Below, piece by piece: positions 1-8,262 of a stretch of DNA of 44,090 bases; position 1 is the stretch's first letter, and every line of letters starts with the position of its first letter. The notes beneath the pieces were generated by a model. It was given only the letters and a program-made list of their open reading frames with translations. It had not been told where the DNA came from and made no database searches. Source of the DNA: JBDTNQ01 sp039933635. GTDB lineage: Bacteria; Acidobacteriota; Vicinamibacteria; Vicinamibacterales; SCN-69-37. The stretch covers positions 1 through 44,090 of the forward strand of contig JBDTNQ010000022.1 in NCBI GenBank assembly GCA_039933635.1, in the 5' to 3' direction. The position numbers and the translations under genes were made by a program.

Positions 1-549
1 TTGATGGGCATGTCGCCCCTCGAGGCGGCGCGCGCGGGCTGGAACCAGCTCTGGACGCTGCTGTGGCGCTCGAGTCTGGCGCTCCTCGCTCTCGGCGTCG
101 CGGACTACGCCTGGCAGCGCTTCCGGTGGTTCTCCGAACTGAAGATGACCCGCAAGGAACTGAGCGACGAAGCGAAACAGAACGAAGTCGATCCCCAGAT
201 CAAAGGGCGCGTTCGCAAGATTCAGCGAGACATGGCGCGCAACCGCATGCTCAAGGCGGTGGAAACGGCGACGGTGGTGATCACCAACCCGACGCACTTC
301 GCCGTCGCACTCGAGTATCGACGTGGGGAGATGGCCGCGCCCGTCGTCGTGGCCAAGGGGCAGGACCACATGGCCGCTCGAATCCGCGCCGTGGCGCGCG
401 AGCACGGTGTGCCCATCGTTGAAAACGTCACCCTGGCTCGGGCGCTGTACAAGGCTGCCGACCTCGGCGACTCGATTCCCGCTGACCTGTTCGGTGCCGT
501 AGCCGAAGTGCTGGCGTACCTCGTGCGCCTGAAGCAGTTGATGCTCTGA
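1..549 (+). CDS. flhB: Flagellar export switch protein FlhB, C-terminal part
   Basis: This is the C-terminal end of FlhB, the inner-membrane component of the flagellar type III export gate that switches substrate class from rod/hook to filament. The window edge cuts the gene, so the membrane domain is only partly present: one hydrophobic segment at about residues 17-36 of the visible part is followed by the cytoplasmic domain. The conserved linker region (around residues 65-82, rich in Arg/Lys, QRDMAR) and the autocleavage motif NPTH (visible residues 96-99) are both intact, so the protein should self-cleave normally. The stop lies 22 bases before flhA, the usual order. The TTG at base 1 should not be taken as the start; the true start lies upstream. 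Confidence 0.95.
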   Translation: MMGMSPLEAARAGWNQLWTLLWRSSLALLALGVADYAWQRFRWFSELKMTRKELSDEAKQNEVDPQIKGRVRKIQRDMARNRMLKAVETATVVITNPTHFAVALEYRRGEMAAPVVVAKGQDHMAARIRAVAREHGVPIVENVTLARALYKAADLGDSIPADLFGAVAEVLAYLVRLKQLML

Positions 550-571
550 GTGTGACGGAGCGAATCGCATC

Positions 572-2611
572 ATGCCTACACCCGTGAAGCCTCAAACGTT
601 CCGCGCCGCCTTCCTGCTGGCGCCCGCCGCCATCATCGCGGTCGTCCTGCTGATGATCGTGCCGATGCCGCCGATCGTCCTCGACCTGTTGCTGTCGGTC
701 GACATCGGGCTGGCCGTCGTGCTGCTCTTCACCGCCATCTACGTGAAGACGCCGGTGGAGTTCTCGGTCTTCCCCTCGCTGCTGCTGTTGCTGACCTTGA
801 TTCGGCTCTCGCTGAACGTCGCGTCGACGCGGCTGGTGCTGCTCAACGGCCAGGATGGCATCGGCGCGGCCGGCAACGTGATCATGTCGTTCGGCCAGTT
901 CGTGGTCGGCGGCAACTTCGTTGTCGGCATCGTGGTCTTCCTCGTCCTGATTGCCATTCAGTTCCTGGTCATCAACCATGGCGCGGTCCGCATCTCCGAA
1001 GTCACGGCGCGGTTCACGTTGGACGCCATGCCCGGCCGGCAGATGGCGATCGACGCGGACCTCAATGCCGGGGCGATTACCGATCAGGAAGCGCGCACCC
1101 GCCGGGACCGGCTGCGTCGCGAGGCGGATTTCTACGGCGCGATGGACGGCGCCATCCGCTTCACACAGCGCGACGCGCTGGCTGCCGTCCTCATCACGGC
1201 CGTCAACATCGTCGCCGGTCTCATCATCGGTGTGGTGCAGCACGGGCTCGACATCGGGACCGCGGCCGAGACGTACACAATCCTGACCGTCGGTGAAGGG
1301 CTCGTCACCGCGATTCCGGCCCTGCTCGTGTCGATGTCGGGCGGCCTCATCACGACGCGCGCGGCTTCGGAATCCAACCTGGGCGAGGACGTCGCGGTCC
1401 AGTTGCTGGCCCGGTCGCGTCCGCTGGCGGTCGCCGCCGCGGTGCTCATCGCGCTCGCGCTGATTCCCGGACTGCCCAAGTTCTCGTTTCTCTTCGTCGC
1501 CGCAATCCTCGGCGGCGCGGCCTATGCGAACCGGCGCGAAACGAAGACCGAGGCGCCCGTCGAAGAGAACAAGCCGGCGCCCGATGCGATCGAGGGCGTC
1601 ACGCAGGTCGACCCGTTGGGCATCGAAGTCGGTTATGCGCTCGTGACGATCGTCGACGAGGCCCGCGGCGGCACGTTACTCAATCGCGTGCGTGCGATTC
1701 GCAAGCAGATTGCGTCAGAGACGGGCCTCGTCGTTCCGCCCGTGCACGTGGCGGACAATCTCCAGCTCGGACCGCGCACGTACGCCATTCTCGTCAAGGG
1801 TGTCGAGGTGGCGCGCGGCGAGCTGTACACGGACCGGCTCCTCGCCATCAATCCGGGCATGGTCACGATGCCGCTCGAGGGCGTCAACACGCGTGAAGCG
1901 GCGTTTGGTCTGCCCGCGGTCTGGATCACGTCCGAGCGTCGGGATGTCGCCATCCAGGGCGGCTATACCGTCGTCGATCCGACCACGGCGATTTCGACGC
2001 ACCTGTCCGAGGTCATCCGGACGTTCCTGCCGGACCTGCTCACCCGCCAGCAGACCAAGGAGCTGATCGATCGCGTCGGACAGACGTCGCCCAAGCTCGT
2101 CGAGGAACTCGTGCCCAAGGTCGCGTCCGTGGGCGACGTGCAGCGCGTGCTGCGACAACTGTTGCGTGAGCGTGTCGGCGTGCGCGACCTCTCGACCATT
2201 CTCGAGGCCATGGCCGATGCGTCCGCCGTGACCAAGGATCCAGACGTGATCGTCGAGGCGGTGCGCACCGCGCTGGGGCGTTCGATTTGCCGCGCCTATC
2301 AGGCGGAGACAGGCGAGCTCCGCGTGATCTCGATGTCCGCGTCCCTGGAAGATGCGTTGACCGCGTCGCTGACGCGGACTGATCGCGGCGCGATCCTCGC
2401 GATGGACCCCGCCCGAGCCCAGGCGCTGGCCAGTCGCCTGGGTGAAGTGCTGGCCTCGGAAGACCTGGCACAACCTGTGCTCTTGTGTTCGCCGATGCTG
2501 CGTCCCCACCTCTGGCGATTGCTCTCCCGTGCACTTCCGCACGTGGCCGTGCTTTCACACGCTGAAGTTCCCGCGCAGGTCCGTGTGGTCTCCGTGACCA
2601 CCCTCGACTGA
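572..2611 (+). CDS. flhA: Flagellar export gate protein FlhA
   Basis: FlhA forms the nonameric export gate of the flagellar type III secretion apparatus and docks chaperone-substrate complexes. At 679 residues it has the family's normal length. The N-terminal half (to about residue 330) carries multiple hydrophobic segments, with the FHIPEP-family signature in the cytoplasmic loop around residues 139-168 (RISEVTARF followed by DAMPGRQMAID). A charged linker around residues 325-345 leads to the soluble cytoplasmic domain. It starts at ATG 572, shortly after flhB, and its stop is one base before the flhF ATG, so flhB-flhA-flhF are read as one operon. Family assignment is certain from motif and context. 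Confidence 0.97.
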   Translation: MPTPVKPQTFRAAFLLAPAAIIAVVLLMIVPMPPIVLDLLLSVDIGLAVVLLFTAIYVKTPVEFSVFPSLLLLLTLIRLSLNVASTRLVLLNGQDGIGAAGNVIMSFGQFVVGGNFVVGIVVFLVLIAIQFLVINHGAVRISEVTARFTLDAMPGRQMAIDADLNAGAITDQEARTRRDRLRREADFYGAMDGAIRFTQRDALAAVLITAVNIVAGLIIGVVQHGLDIGTAAETYTILTVGEGLVTAIPALLVSMSGGLITTRAASESNLGEDVAVQLLARSRPLAVAAAVLIALALIPGLPKFSFLFVAAILGGAAYANRRETKTEAPVEENKPAPDAIEGVTQVDPLGIEVGYALVTIVDEARGGTLLNRVRAIRKQIASETGLVVPPVHVADNLQLGPRTYAILVKGVEVARGELYTDRLLAINPGMVTMPLEGVNTREAAFGLPAVWITSERRDVAIQGGYTVVDPTTAISTHLSEVIRTFLPDLLTRQQTKELIDRVGQTSPKLVEELVPKVASVGDVQRVLRQLLRERVGVRDLSTILEAMADASAVTKDPDVIVEAVRTALGRSICRAYQAETGELRVISMSASLEDALTASLTRTDRGAILAMDPARAQALASRLGEVLASEDLAQPVLLCSPMLRPHLWRLLSRALPHVAVLSHAEVPAQVRVVSVTTLD

Positions 2612-2612
2612 C

Positions 2613-3653
2613 ATGCACGTCAAGCGGCTCTACCGACCCACCGTGCGAGAAGCCCTGGCTGCGGCCCGAGAAGAGCTCGGTCCGGCCGCCCTGGTGCTGT
2701 CCACCGAGCTCGTGCCGGCCGCTGGCTGGCGCGGCTGGCTGGGCCAGCGCGTGGTGCGTCTGACGGCTGCAGCCGAGCGGCCAACTGCCGACGACCTCGC
2801 GCCACGGGCCCTCGACCTGGCCGGAATTCCGACCGGGATTCCGACTGAGGTGACGTCGCGCCGACAGCGCCGCGCCGACCAGCTCCGCTCTGGCGTGGTG
2901 GCCCGCCTTGTCGCCGCCGGCATGGACCTCGCTCTTGCCGAGGCCGTGGTCAATCGGATGTCAGACGCGGAGTGCCGGGGCGGGTCGGATCAGATCATCC
3001 GTCGCGCCCTCTCCGCCGAACTCGAGCCGCTGGCCGGCAATGACGCCGAGTACGAACGGTGTGAGGTCTTCGTCGGCCCGCCCGGGGTCGGGAAGACCAC
3101 CACGATTGCCAAGATTGCCGCGCAGGAACGACTCCTCCGCAACCGCGCGCTGAACCTGGTCGCCGCTGACAGCTTTCGCGCCGGCGCGATTGAACAGCTG
3201 CGCGGGTACGCGGAGATCCTCGCGGTCCCGTTCCGTGTCGCGCGCAACGGTGAAGAACTGGCGCTGGCGCTGGCGTCGTCGCGCAATCCCGTGCTCGTCG
3301 ACACCGCCGGCCGATCACCGTCTGACGAAGGCGTCACCGCCCTGTTCGACGTGCTGAGTCACAAGCGCAGCGTCCGCACACACCTTGTGCTGGCCGCCGA
3401 CACCTCGGCGCCAACGGCGCGCCGCGTCATCGATCGCTACGCCGCGCTCAAGCCGTCGCGCGTCGTGATCACCAAGCTCGACGAGACCGAATCCGTGATG
3501 CCGCTCGTGGCGGCCGTGCGCGAGTCCGGTCTGCCCGTGTCCTATCTCACGTCCGGCCAGCGCGTGCCCGAAGATCTATGGCGCGCGACCCCCGGCAGTT
3601 TGGCCGCTGCGCTCCTGCGGGAGCCGGCGATGGAGGAACAACCGTGTCACTGA
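2613..3653 (+). CDS. flhF: SRP-family GTPase FlhF (flagellar placement)
   Basis: FlhF is an SRP-type GTPase that sets the site, usually a pole, at which the flagellar basal body is assembled. The N-terminal region shows the family opening (VKRLYRPTVREAL, then EELGPAALVLS) and a variable linker. The NG domain has the P-loop GPPGVGKTT at residues 155-163, the DTAGR motif at 230-234 and TKLDE at 287-291, so nucleotide binding looks intact. The 346 residues match the family. The gene begins one base after the flhA stop and its end overlaps the flhG start. The flhF-flhG pair points to a defined number and position of flagella, which is inference from the known roles of these proteins. Confidence 0.96.
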   Translation: MHVKRLYRPTVREALAAAREELGPAALVLSTELVPAAGWRGWLGQRVVRLTAAAERPTADDLAPRALDLAGIPTGIPTEVTSRRQRRADQLRSGVVARLVAAGMDLALAEAVVNRMSDAECRGGSDQIIRRALSAELEPLAGNDAEYERCEVFVGPPGVGKTTTIAKIAAQERLLRNRALNLVAADSFRAGAIEQLRGYAEILAVPFRVARNGEELALALASSRNPVLVDTAGRSPSDEGVTALFDVLSHKRSVRTHLVLAADTSAPTARRVIDRYAALKPSRVVITKLDETESVMPLVAAVRESGLPVSYLTSGQRVPEDLWRATPGSLAAALLREPAMEEQPCH

Positions 3654-4507
3654 CCGCGTCGGCCGGCACCCGGCCGCCTGCGACCAGAATCGCCGTCACC
3701 AGCGGCAAGGGTGGCGTGGGGAAGACGAGCCTCACGATCAACCTCGCCATGGCGATGGTTCGACTAGGTCACCGCGTTGGCATCCTCGATGCCGACTTCG
3801 CGCTCGGCAACATCGATGTGTTGCTGGGCCTCACGCCCGAACAGCACCTCGGCGCCGTGCTCGACGGCACCCGCGCGATCGAGGAAGTCACGCTCACTGG
3901 GCCTGGCGGCATTCGCATCATCCCTGCCGGCAGCGGCGTGCGCGCGCTCACCGCGTTCGACGACGTGCGGTGGATGCGGCTCGTTGGGGCGATTGAGACC
4001 GCCGGCCGCGAGTTGGACTTCCTGTTGATCGACACCGCGACCGGCATCTCCGACAACGTCATCGACGTCATCGGTCTCGCCGACTACGCGCTCGTGGTCA
4101 CGTCGTACGACCCGGCCGCCGTCGTGGATGCCTACGCGGTCATCAAGCTCGTGAGCGCCAGCGACGCCACCAAGCCGATCGGCGTCGTCGTCAACTCCGC
4201 GCGTGATGCGGAAGAAGGCGGGCTCGTGTTTCGCCAGATTTCCCTCGCGGCCGATCGGTTTCTCGGCCGCGCGCTCCGCTACGACGGTCACGTGCTCGAG
4301 GACCGTCTCGTGAAAGAGGCCGGCTTCTCGCAGATGCCGCTCATCGGCAGCGAGGCGGCTGGTGCGGCGAGCGGCTGTATTCGCCGTCTCGCCCGACGCC
4401 TGACCACGGCCCGCCAGTCCGGCAGCGGACCGTGGCCCGCTACGCCCGTGCTCGTGGGCTCGTCGCCCTCGAACACTTCGAAGATGGAGGCCCCGCGATG
4501 CGCGTGA
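3644..4507 (+). CDS. flhG: MinD-like ATPase FlhG/FleN (flagellar number control)
   Basis: FlhG (FleN, YlxH) is a MinD/ParA-type ATPase that limits flagellar number and works with FlhF. The deviant Walker A motif KGGVGKT is at residues 22-28, and switch-type DADFALGN and DTATGISDN motifs follow. The longer frame opens upstream at 3578, but I chose GTG 3644 because GGAGG sits at 3632-3636 with 7-base spacing and because 287 residues is the usual size. This start overlaps the last codons of flhF, giving translational coupling. The stop overlaps the fliA start region, so the flhF-flhG-fliA run is continuous. Confidence 0.93.
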   Translation: MSLTASAGTRPPATRIAVTSGKGGVGKTSLTINLAMAMVRLGHRVGILDADFALGNIDVLLGLTPEQHLGAVLDGTRAIEEVTLTGPGGIRIIPAGSGVRALTAFDDVRWMRLVGAIETAGRELDFLLIDTATGISDNVIDVIGLADYALVVTSYDPAAVVDAYAVIKLVSASDATKPIGVVVNSARDAEEGGLVFRQISLAADRFLGRALRYDGHVLEDRLVKEAGFSQMPLIGSEAAGAASGCIRRLARRLTTARQSGSGPWPATPVLVGSSPSNTSKMEAPRCA

Positions 4508-5238
4508 GAACCGTCACGGCGCAGGACCCGAAGCAGCGCGACGCGCTGGTCATGGCGCATGTTGATCTCGTTCGGTCGATGGCCAGCCGGCTTGGACGAC
4601 GGCTGCCATCGCAGGTGGAGTTGTCCGAACTGGTCAGCGTCGGCGTGCTGGGCCTCATCGAAGCGGCGAACCGCTACCAGCCCTCGCTCGGCGTGCCGTT
4701 CGACGCGTTCGCGCGGCGCCGCATTCATGGCGCCATGCTCGACGCGTTGCGCGGACTCGACTGGGTGCCGCGATCGCTCCGCAAACTGCAGCGGGACGTC
4801 GACGGCGCGATGGCGCGCCTGCGGCACACGCTCGGCCGCGAGCCCGAGGCCGAGGAGATTGCCGCGGCCCTGGGTGTCTCGACCGACGACTACGAAGCGA
4901 AACTCGACGACCTGCGCCTCGCGGACCTCGCGGCCGTGCAGGCGGCGGGAACCGGTGAGGAATCGGCCGGGCTGCTCGACGTGGCCGTCGACGACGAAGG
5001 CCCGTATCGCCAGCTCGAGCGGCGCGAACTGCGGTTGCGGCTCGTGCGTGCCCTGGCCCAGTTGCCGGAGCGTGAGCGCCAGATTCTCGCGTTGTCCTAT
5101 GAGGAAGAGTTGACCCTGGCCGAGATTGGCCAGGTCATCGGCGTGGGTGAGTCCCGCGTGTCCCAGCTGCGCACGCAGGCCGTGAGCCGGCTGCGTTCGA
5201 TGATGCAGGAATGGCTGCAGCCCGCGGAGGCGAGCTGA
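4498..5238 (+). CDS. fliA: Flagellar sigma factor FliA (sigma-28)
   Basis: FliA is the sigma-28 factor that directs RNA polymerase to late flagellar genes and is held inactive by FlgM until the hook is complete. The protein shows region 2 (HVDLVRSMASRL, then ELVSVGVLGLIEAANRY), region 3 (LGREPEAEEIAAALG) and a region 4 helix-turn-helix (LAEIGQVIGVGESRVSQL). I took ATG 4498, preceded by GGAGG at 4486-4490, rather than the upstream in-frame start at 4432; this gives 246 residues. Two matching sigma-28 promoters occur in this window, before flgM and before fliC, so its regulon is visible here. The gene overlaps flhG by ten bases and is followed at once by fliM. Confidence 0.96.
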   Translation: MRVRTVTAQDPKQRDALVMAHVDLVRSMASRLGRRLPSQVELSELVSVGVLGLIEAANRYQPSLGVPFDAFARRRIHGAMLDALRGLDWVPRSLRKLQRDVDGAMARLRHTLGREPEAEEIAAALGVSTDDYEAKLDDLRLADLAAVQAAGTGEESAGLLDVAVDDEGPYRQLERRELRLRLVRALAQLPERERQILALSYEEELTLAEIGQVIGVGESRVSQLRTQAVSRLRSMMQEWLQPAEAS

Positions 5239-5240
5239 CC

Positions 5241-6227
5241 GTGTCCAAGGTCCTGACGCAGGCCGAGATCGACGCGCTGCTCTCCGCGGCAGGCGATGCT
5301 CCGCGCGGGCGCCGCAAATCGACGTCCACCGGACCGGTCGTGCGCTACAACTTCCGGCGCCCGGATCGGGTGTCGAAAGAGCAGATGCACGCGCTGCAGT
5401 TCCTGTACGAACGCGGCGCCCGTAATCTCTCCACGTCACTCTCCGCGTACCTGCGCACGACAATCAATCTGTCGGTTGCCTCGGTCGAGCAGTTCTCCTA
5501 TCAGGAGTTCCTCTCTTCCTTGAGCGATCCCACGGCCTTCTATTCGCTGAGCATCGCACCGTTCGACGAGGTGGGCGCGCTCGAGATCAATCCGTCCGTG
5601 GCGTTCGCGATGATCGACCGCATGCTCGGCGGGACGGGCCAGGTCGTGCCCGTCTCGCGTCCGCTCACGGAAATCGAACAGAACGTCGTCGACGAGGTCG
5701 TCAAGCGCCTGCTCGACGGTCTGGCCGAGGCCTGGAAGGCCGTGACCACGCTGTCGTTCACCATCCGCGGCCGTGAGACGCGCCCGCAGATGCTGCAGGT
5801 CGCAGCGCCGAACGAAATCGTGTGCGCGGTCATCTTCGACCTTAAAGTCGGCGATGTCCGCGGAATGATTAGTCTCTGCATCCCCACGAACGTCGTGGAG
5901 ACCGCGGGCACCCAGTTCTCGAGCGCGTGGCAGCGCCAGCGCCGCGAGCTGACCGCCACCGAGCGCGCGTGGATGGACGAAAACCTTGCGCGCGTCCCCA
6001 TCCCGATCGTGCCGCTGATTCGCACGCGCCTGAAGACCGGTGCCGTGCTCGCGCTGAAGCCGGGCGAAATCCTCGCGCTGCCGCTCTCGGCCGACCAGCC
6101 GATCGACGTTTACGCCGGCGGCATCCGCAAGCTGACCGCACGCCTCGCGTCCGAGCACGGACGACTCATGGTGCAGGTCGAAACACGCTGCGATCCGGCA
6201 ACGGCCGCAACGACAGGAGCAAATTGA
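5241..6227 (+). CDS. fliM: Flagellar motor switch protein FliM
   Basis: FliM is the C-ring protein that binds phosphorylated CheY and switches rotation. The N-terminal CheY-binding peptide is recognisable as LTQAEIDALL at residues 5-14, so the motor should respond to chemotaxis signals. A CheC-like middle domain follows (with GGTG near residue 130) and a C-terminal SpoA-type domain ends the protein. GTG 5241, two bases after the fliA stop and behind GGAGG at 5226-5230, is the preferred start; the upstream in-frame ATG 5211 lies inside fliA. Length is 328 residues, normal for the family. It is directly followed by fliN. Confidence 0.96.
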   Translation: MSKVLTQAEIDALLSAAGDAPRGRRKSTSTGPVVRYNFRRPDRVSKEQMHALQFLYERGARNLSTSLSAYLRTTINLSVASVEQFSYQEFLSSLSDPTAFYSLSIAPFDEVGALEINPSVAFAMIDRMLGGTGQVVPVSRPLTEIEQNVVDEVVKRLLDGLAEAWKAVTTLSFTIRGRETRPQMLQVAAPNEIVCAVIFDLKVGDVRGMISLCIPTNVVETAGTQFSSAWQRQRRELTATERAWMDENLARVPIPIVPLIRTRLKTGAVLALKPGEILALPLSADQPIDVYAGGIRKLTARLASEHGRLMVQVETRCDPATAATTGAN

Positions 6228-6228
6228 C

Positions 6229-6975
6229 ATGGCCACTTCAGTGACGCTCACCGCGGCCGCCGAGGTTTTCGCGCAGGCGCTTCGCGCGGCGTGGGCGCCG
6301 ACCAAACTCGGCATTCCCGCCTCCGTTGCCCCCGCGACGGCGTCCGACGGCCAGGGATGGATCGTCACGGCCCGGGTCTCGGGTGTGGCCAACGGGGCAT
6401 TGACCGCCTGGTTCGAGCGCGAGGGCATGCTCGCGTGCGCGACGAAGCTGCTGGCCCTCGAGACGCCCGCGGCCGACGACGTCGTGGGCCCGGTGTTGAT
6501 GGGCCTGGTGGCGCATGCCATCTCGGTCTTCGAGACGCACCCCGGCTTGGCCGGTCTCATCGTGGCCGAACCCGTCGTCCAGTCGGGACCCGCGCCCAAA
6601 GGGGCCCAGGTCGTGGAGGCGTCGTGGCCGGATGGTGCTGTCTGCCGCTTCGGCGGTCTCGCGGAGTTGTCGAGCCCCGCGGCGACGGACAACGCGTCGC
6701 TCGCGGCCGATGGCCGCCTCGATGCGGTGATGGACGTCGACTTGCCGCTGGTCGTTCGCTTCGGCCGTACGGTGCTGCCGCTACGCGCCGTGGCCGACCT
6801 CAGTCCGGGTTCGGTCGTCGACATGGGACGCTCCCCGGACGACCCGGTGGAGTTGCTGGTGGGTGAGCGATTGATTGCGCGCGGTGAGGTCGTCATCGTC
6901 GGCGGCAACTACGGCGTGCGCATCACGGAGTTGACGAACGGCCGTCGAACGGCCGACCTGGAGAACCGGTCATGA
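6229..6975 (+). CDS. fliN: Flagellar motor switch protein FliN with extended N-terminal domain
   Basis: The last about 75 residues (165-240) are a SpoA/C-ring domain typical of FliN: DLPLVVRFG, then a conserved LSPGSVVDM and PVELLVGERLIARGEVVIV. This places it in the lower C-ring with FliM. At 248 residues it is much longer than the common 100-150 residue FliN. The first about 155 residues form an Ala-rich mixed alpha/beta domain that I do not recognise with confidence; position and size recall FliY, where a CheC-like phosphatase domain precedes the FliN part, but the phosphatase residues are not evident. ATG 6229 is preceded by AGGAG at 6215-6219. The stop overlaps the next start as ATGA. 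Confidence 0.92.
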   Translation: MATSVTLTAAAEVFAQALRAAWAPTKLGIPASVAPATASDGQGWIVTARVSGVANGALTAWFEREGMLACATKLLALETPAADDVVGPVLMGLVAHAISVFETHPGLAGLIVAEPVVQSGPAPKGAQVVEASWPDGAVCRFGGLAELSSPAATDNASLAADGRLDAVMDVDLPLVVRFGRTVLPLRAVADLSPGSVVDMGRSPDDPVELLVGERLIARGEVVIVGGNYGVRITELTNGRRTADLENRS

Positions 6976-7403
6976 TTATGGAATTCAAGGACTTCTACTG
7001 GATTCACCGCACGGCCTTTCTCGCCGGCGGCGGCGCGGTCGCCGCCCTCCTCTTGATTCAGACGGGCCTGGTCCTGTGGACCACGTGGCGGCTGCGTGAG
7101 TTGAGCCACATGCGCGAGCGGCTGAGCCGGCTGGCTGATGGCCTGGCCCTCCTGACCGACACGACCGAAGCCGGTCTCGCGGCCATGGCGCGCGAGCTGC
7201 AGGACCCGTCCGCCAGGCGCACCGCCGCACCGCGCACCGCGTCGCGCGCCAGTGTCAGCAAGCGGGTCGTCACCGCTGCCCGCAAGGGCGCGGAACTGGC
7301 GCACATCGCCCAGAACGAGGCGCTCTCCGAGAGCGAAGTGCGCCTCCATCTCAAGCTTGCCGAAGCCCGGCTGCGCGAATCGCAGCTGGCTGCGGCCCGG
7401 TAG
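6972..7403 (+). CDS. SwrB-like single-pass membrane protein of the flagellar operon
   Basis: This 143-residue protein has one hydrophobic segment at about residues 14-37, then a charged, probably coiled-coil stretch (38-80), an Ala/Arg linker and a C-terminal segment at about 97-136. The last has the pattern of a small helix-turn-helix (A-x-KG-x4-IAQ, then ALSESEVRLHLKL). That order of membrane anchor, coiled coil and degenerate HTH is the same as in the SwrB/DUF6115 family, which in Bacillus promotes assembly of the export apparatus. It is not FliO by composition or position. It is coupled to fliN by an ATGA overlap, so a role in basal body assembly is likely, but function is inferred. A second in-frame ATG lies at 6978. 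Confidence 0.6.
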   Translation: MIMEFKDFYWIHRTAFLAGGGAVAALLLIQTGLVLWTTWRLRELSHMRERLSRLADGLALLTDTTEAGLAAMARELQDPSARRTAAPRTASRASVSKRVVTAARKGAELAHIAQNEALSESEVRLHLKLAEARLRESQLAAAR

Positions 7404-7428
7404 ATCGCGCCGTTATCCGGAGTCACCC

Positions 7429-8148
7429 ATGTCTGGCAGTCAATACATCGCCCTCAGCGGCCTGCGCGCGCGCGCGGATGAGCTCGATCGGGTCGCGACC
7501 GACATCGCGAACATCGGGACGGCCGGATACAAAGGCGAACGCGAATCGCGTGCGGTGGCCGAGCGACCGCAGTTCGACGCGGCCCTGCAGACCGCCATCG
7601 ATACGACCTTTGGCGGTAAACGCCTCGACTCCACTGACGGTGCGATTACGACGACGGGACGCTCGCTCGACGTCGCGATCGACGGCAAAGGCCTCTTCGT
7701 GGTGAATACCGCCCAGGGCGATCGCTATACCCGCAACGGGCACTTCACGCTCGATTCGGATCGACGCCTCGTGACCGAGGACGGCGATCCCGTTCTGGGC
7801 AAAGGTGGTCCGATCACGCTGGGGCCCGGCGAGGTGCGCATCGACAGCGACGGGACGGTCTGGTCCGGCGAAACGCGAGCGGGACAGCTGTCCCTCGTCA
7901 CGGTGGCCGATCCCGGGCTCATGGAGCACGACCACGGCACGCTGCTCAGCGCCAACGGCCAGACGCCCTCCGCGCTCGACAACGTTCAGGTGCACGGCGG
8001 ATCACTCGAACAGTCGAACGTCTCCGTGGCCGATCGACTCGCCCAGCTCACGTCCGTCTCGCGAGGTTTCGAAGCGTTGCAGAAAGCGATTTCGATGCTG
8101 ATGAACGACGTCGACGGGAAAGCCATCGACAACCTGGGACGACGCTAG
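7429..8148 (+). CDS. flgF: Flagellar basal-body rod protein FlgF
   Basis: FlgF is a proximal rod protein exported by the flagellar apparatus. The N-terminal rod motif is clear (YIALSGLRARADELD, then ATDIANIGTAGYKGER), as is the C-terminal rod/hook signature (QSNVSVADRLAQLTSVSRGFEA). At 239 residues it is the usual FlgF length and shorter than the FlgG that follows, which separates the two paralogues. I chose ATG 7429 with GGAG at 7419-7422; the frame runs open upstream to 7252, but that stretch overlaps the preceding gene and has no rod character. A 114-base spacer separates it from flgG. Confidence 0.93.
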   Translation: MSGSQYIALSGLRARADELDRVATDIANIGTAGYKGERESRAVAERPQFDAALQTAIDTTFGGKRLDSTDGAITTTGRSLDVAIDGKGLFVVNTAQGDRYTRNGHFTLDSDRRLVTEDGDPVLGKGGPITLGPGEVRIDSDGTVWSGETRAGQLSLVTVADPGLMEHDHGTLLSANGQTPSALDNVQVHGGSLEQSNVSVADRLAQLTSVSRGFEALQKAISMLMNDVDGKAIDNLGRR

Positions 8149-8262
8149 GAACGTCGAACGCAGAACGCAGACGTTCGAGCCTCGACGTCTGAGGTTCGAA
8201 CCAGAAACAGAACCAAGGAACCCGGAACCGCAGAACCCGGAACCAGCAGAGTTGGAGATCCC
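8149..8262 (+). repeat. flgF-flgG spacer with tandem 15/16-base units
   Basis: This is the only sizeable gap in the early flagellar run. It has a low-complexity character built on GAACC. Two near-identical units lie head to tail at 8218-8232 and 8233-8248 (each starts GAACCCGGAACC and ends GCA). Before them is an inverted pair CGAACG/CGTTCG and a short palindrome GGTTCGAACC around 8192-8201. No sigma-28 or sigma-54 promoter was found here. The flgG Shine-Dalgarno GGAG at 8254-8257 closes the spacer. Confidence 0.6.

Noticed and set aside
428..1243. Long minus-strand open frame opposite flhA
   Set aside because: Low-complexity, His/Asp/Arg-rich translation typical of an antisense shadow in high-GC DNA; flhA on the other strand is certain.
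5436..6908. 490-codon minus-strand frame across fliM and fliN
   Set aside because: No family features, and it spans two certain genes on the opposite strand.
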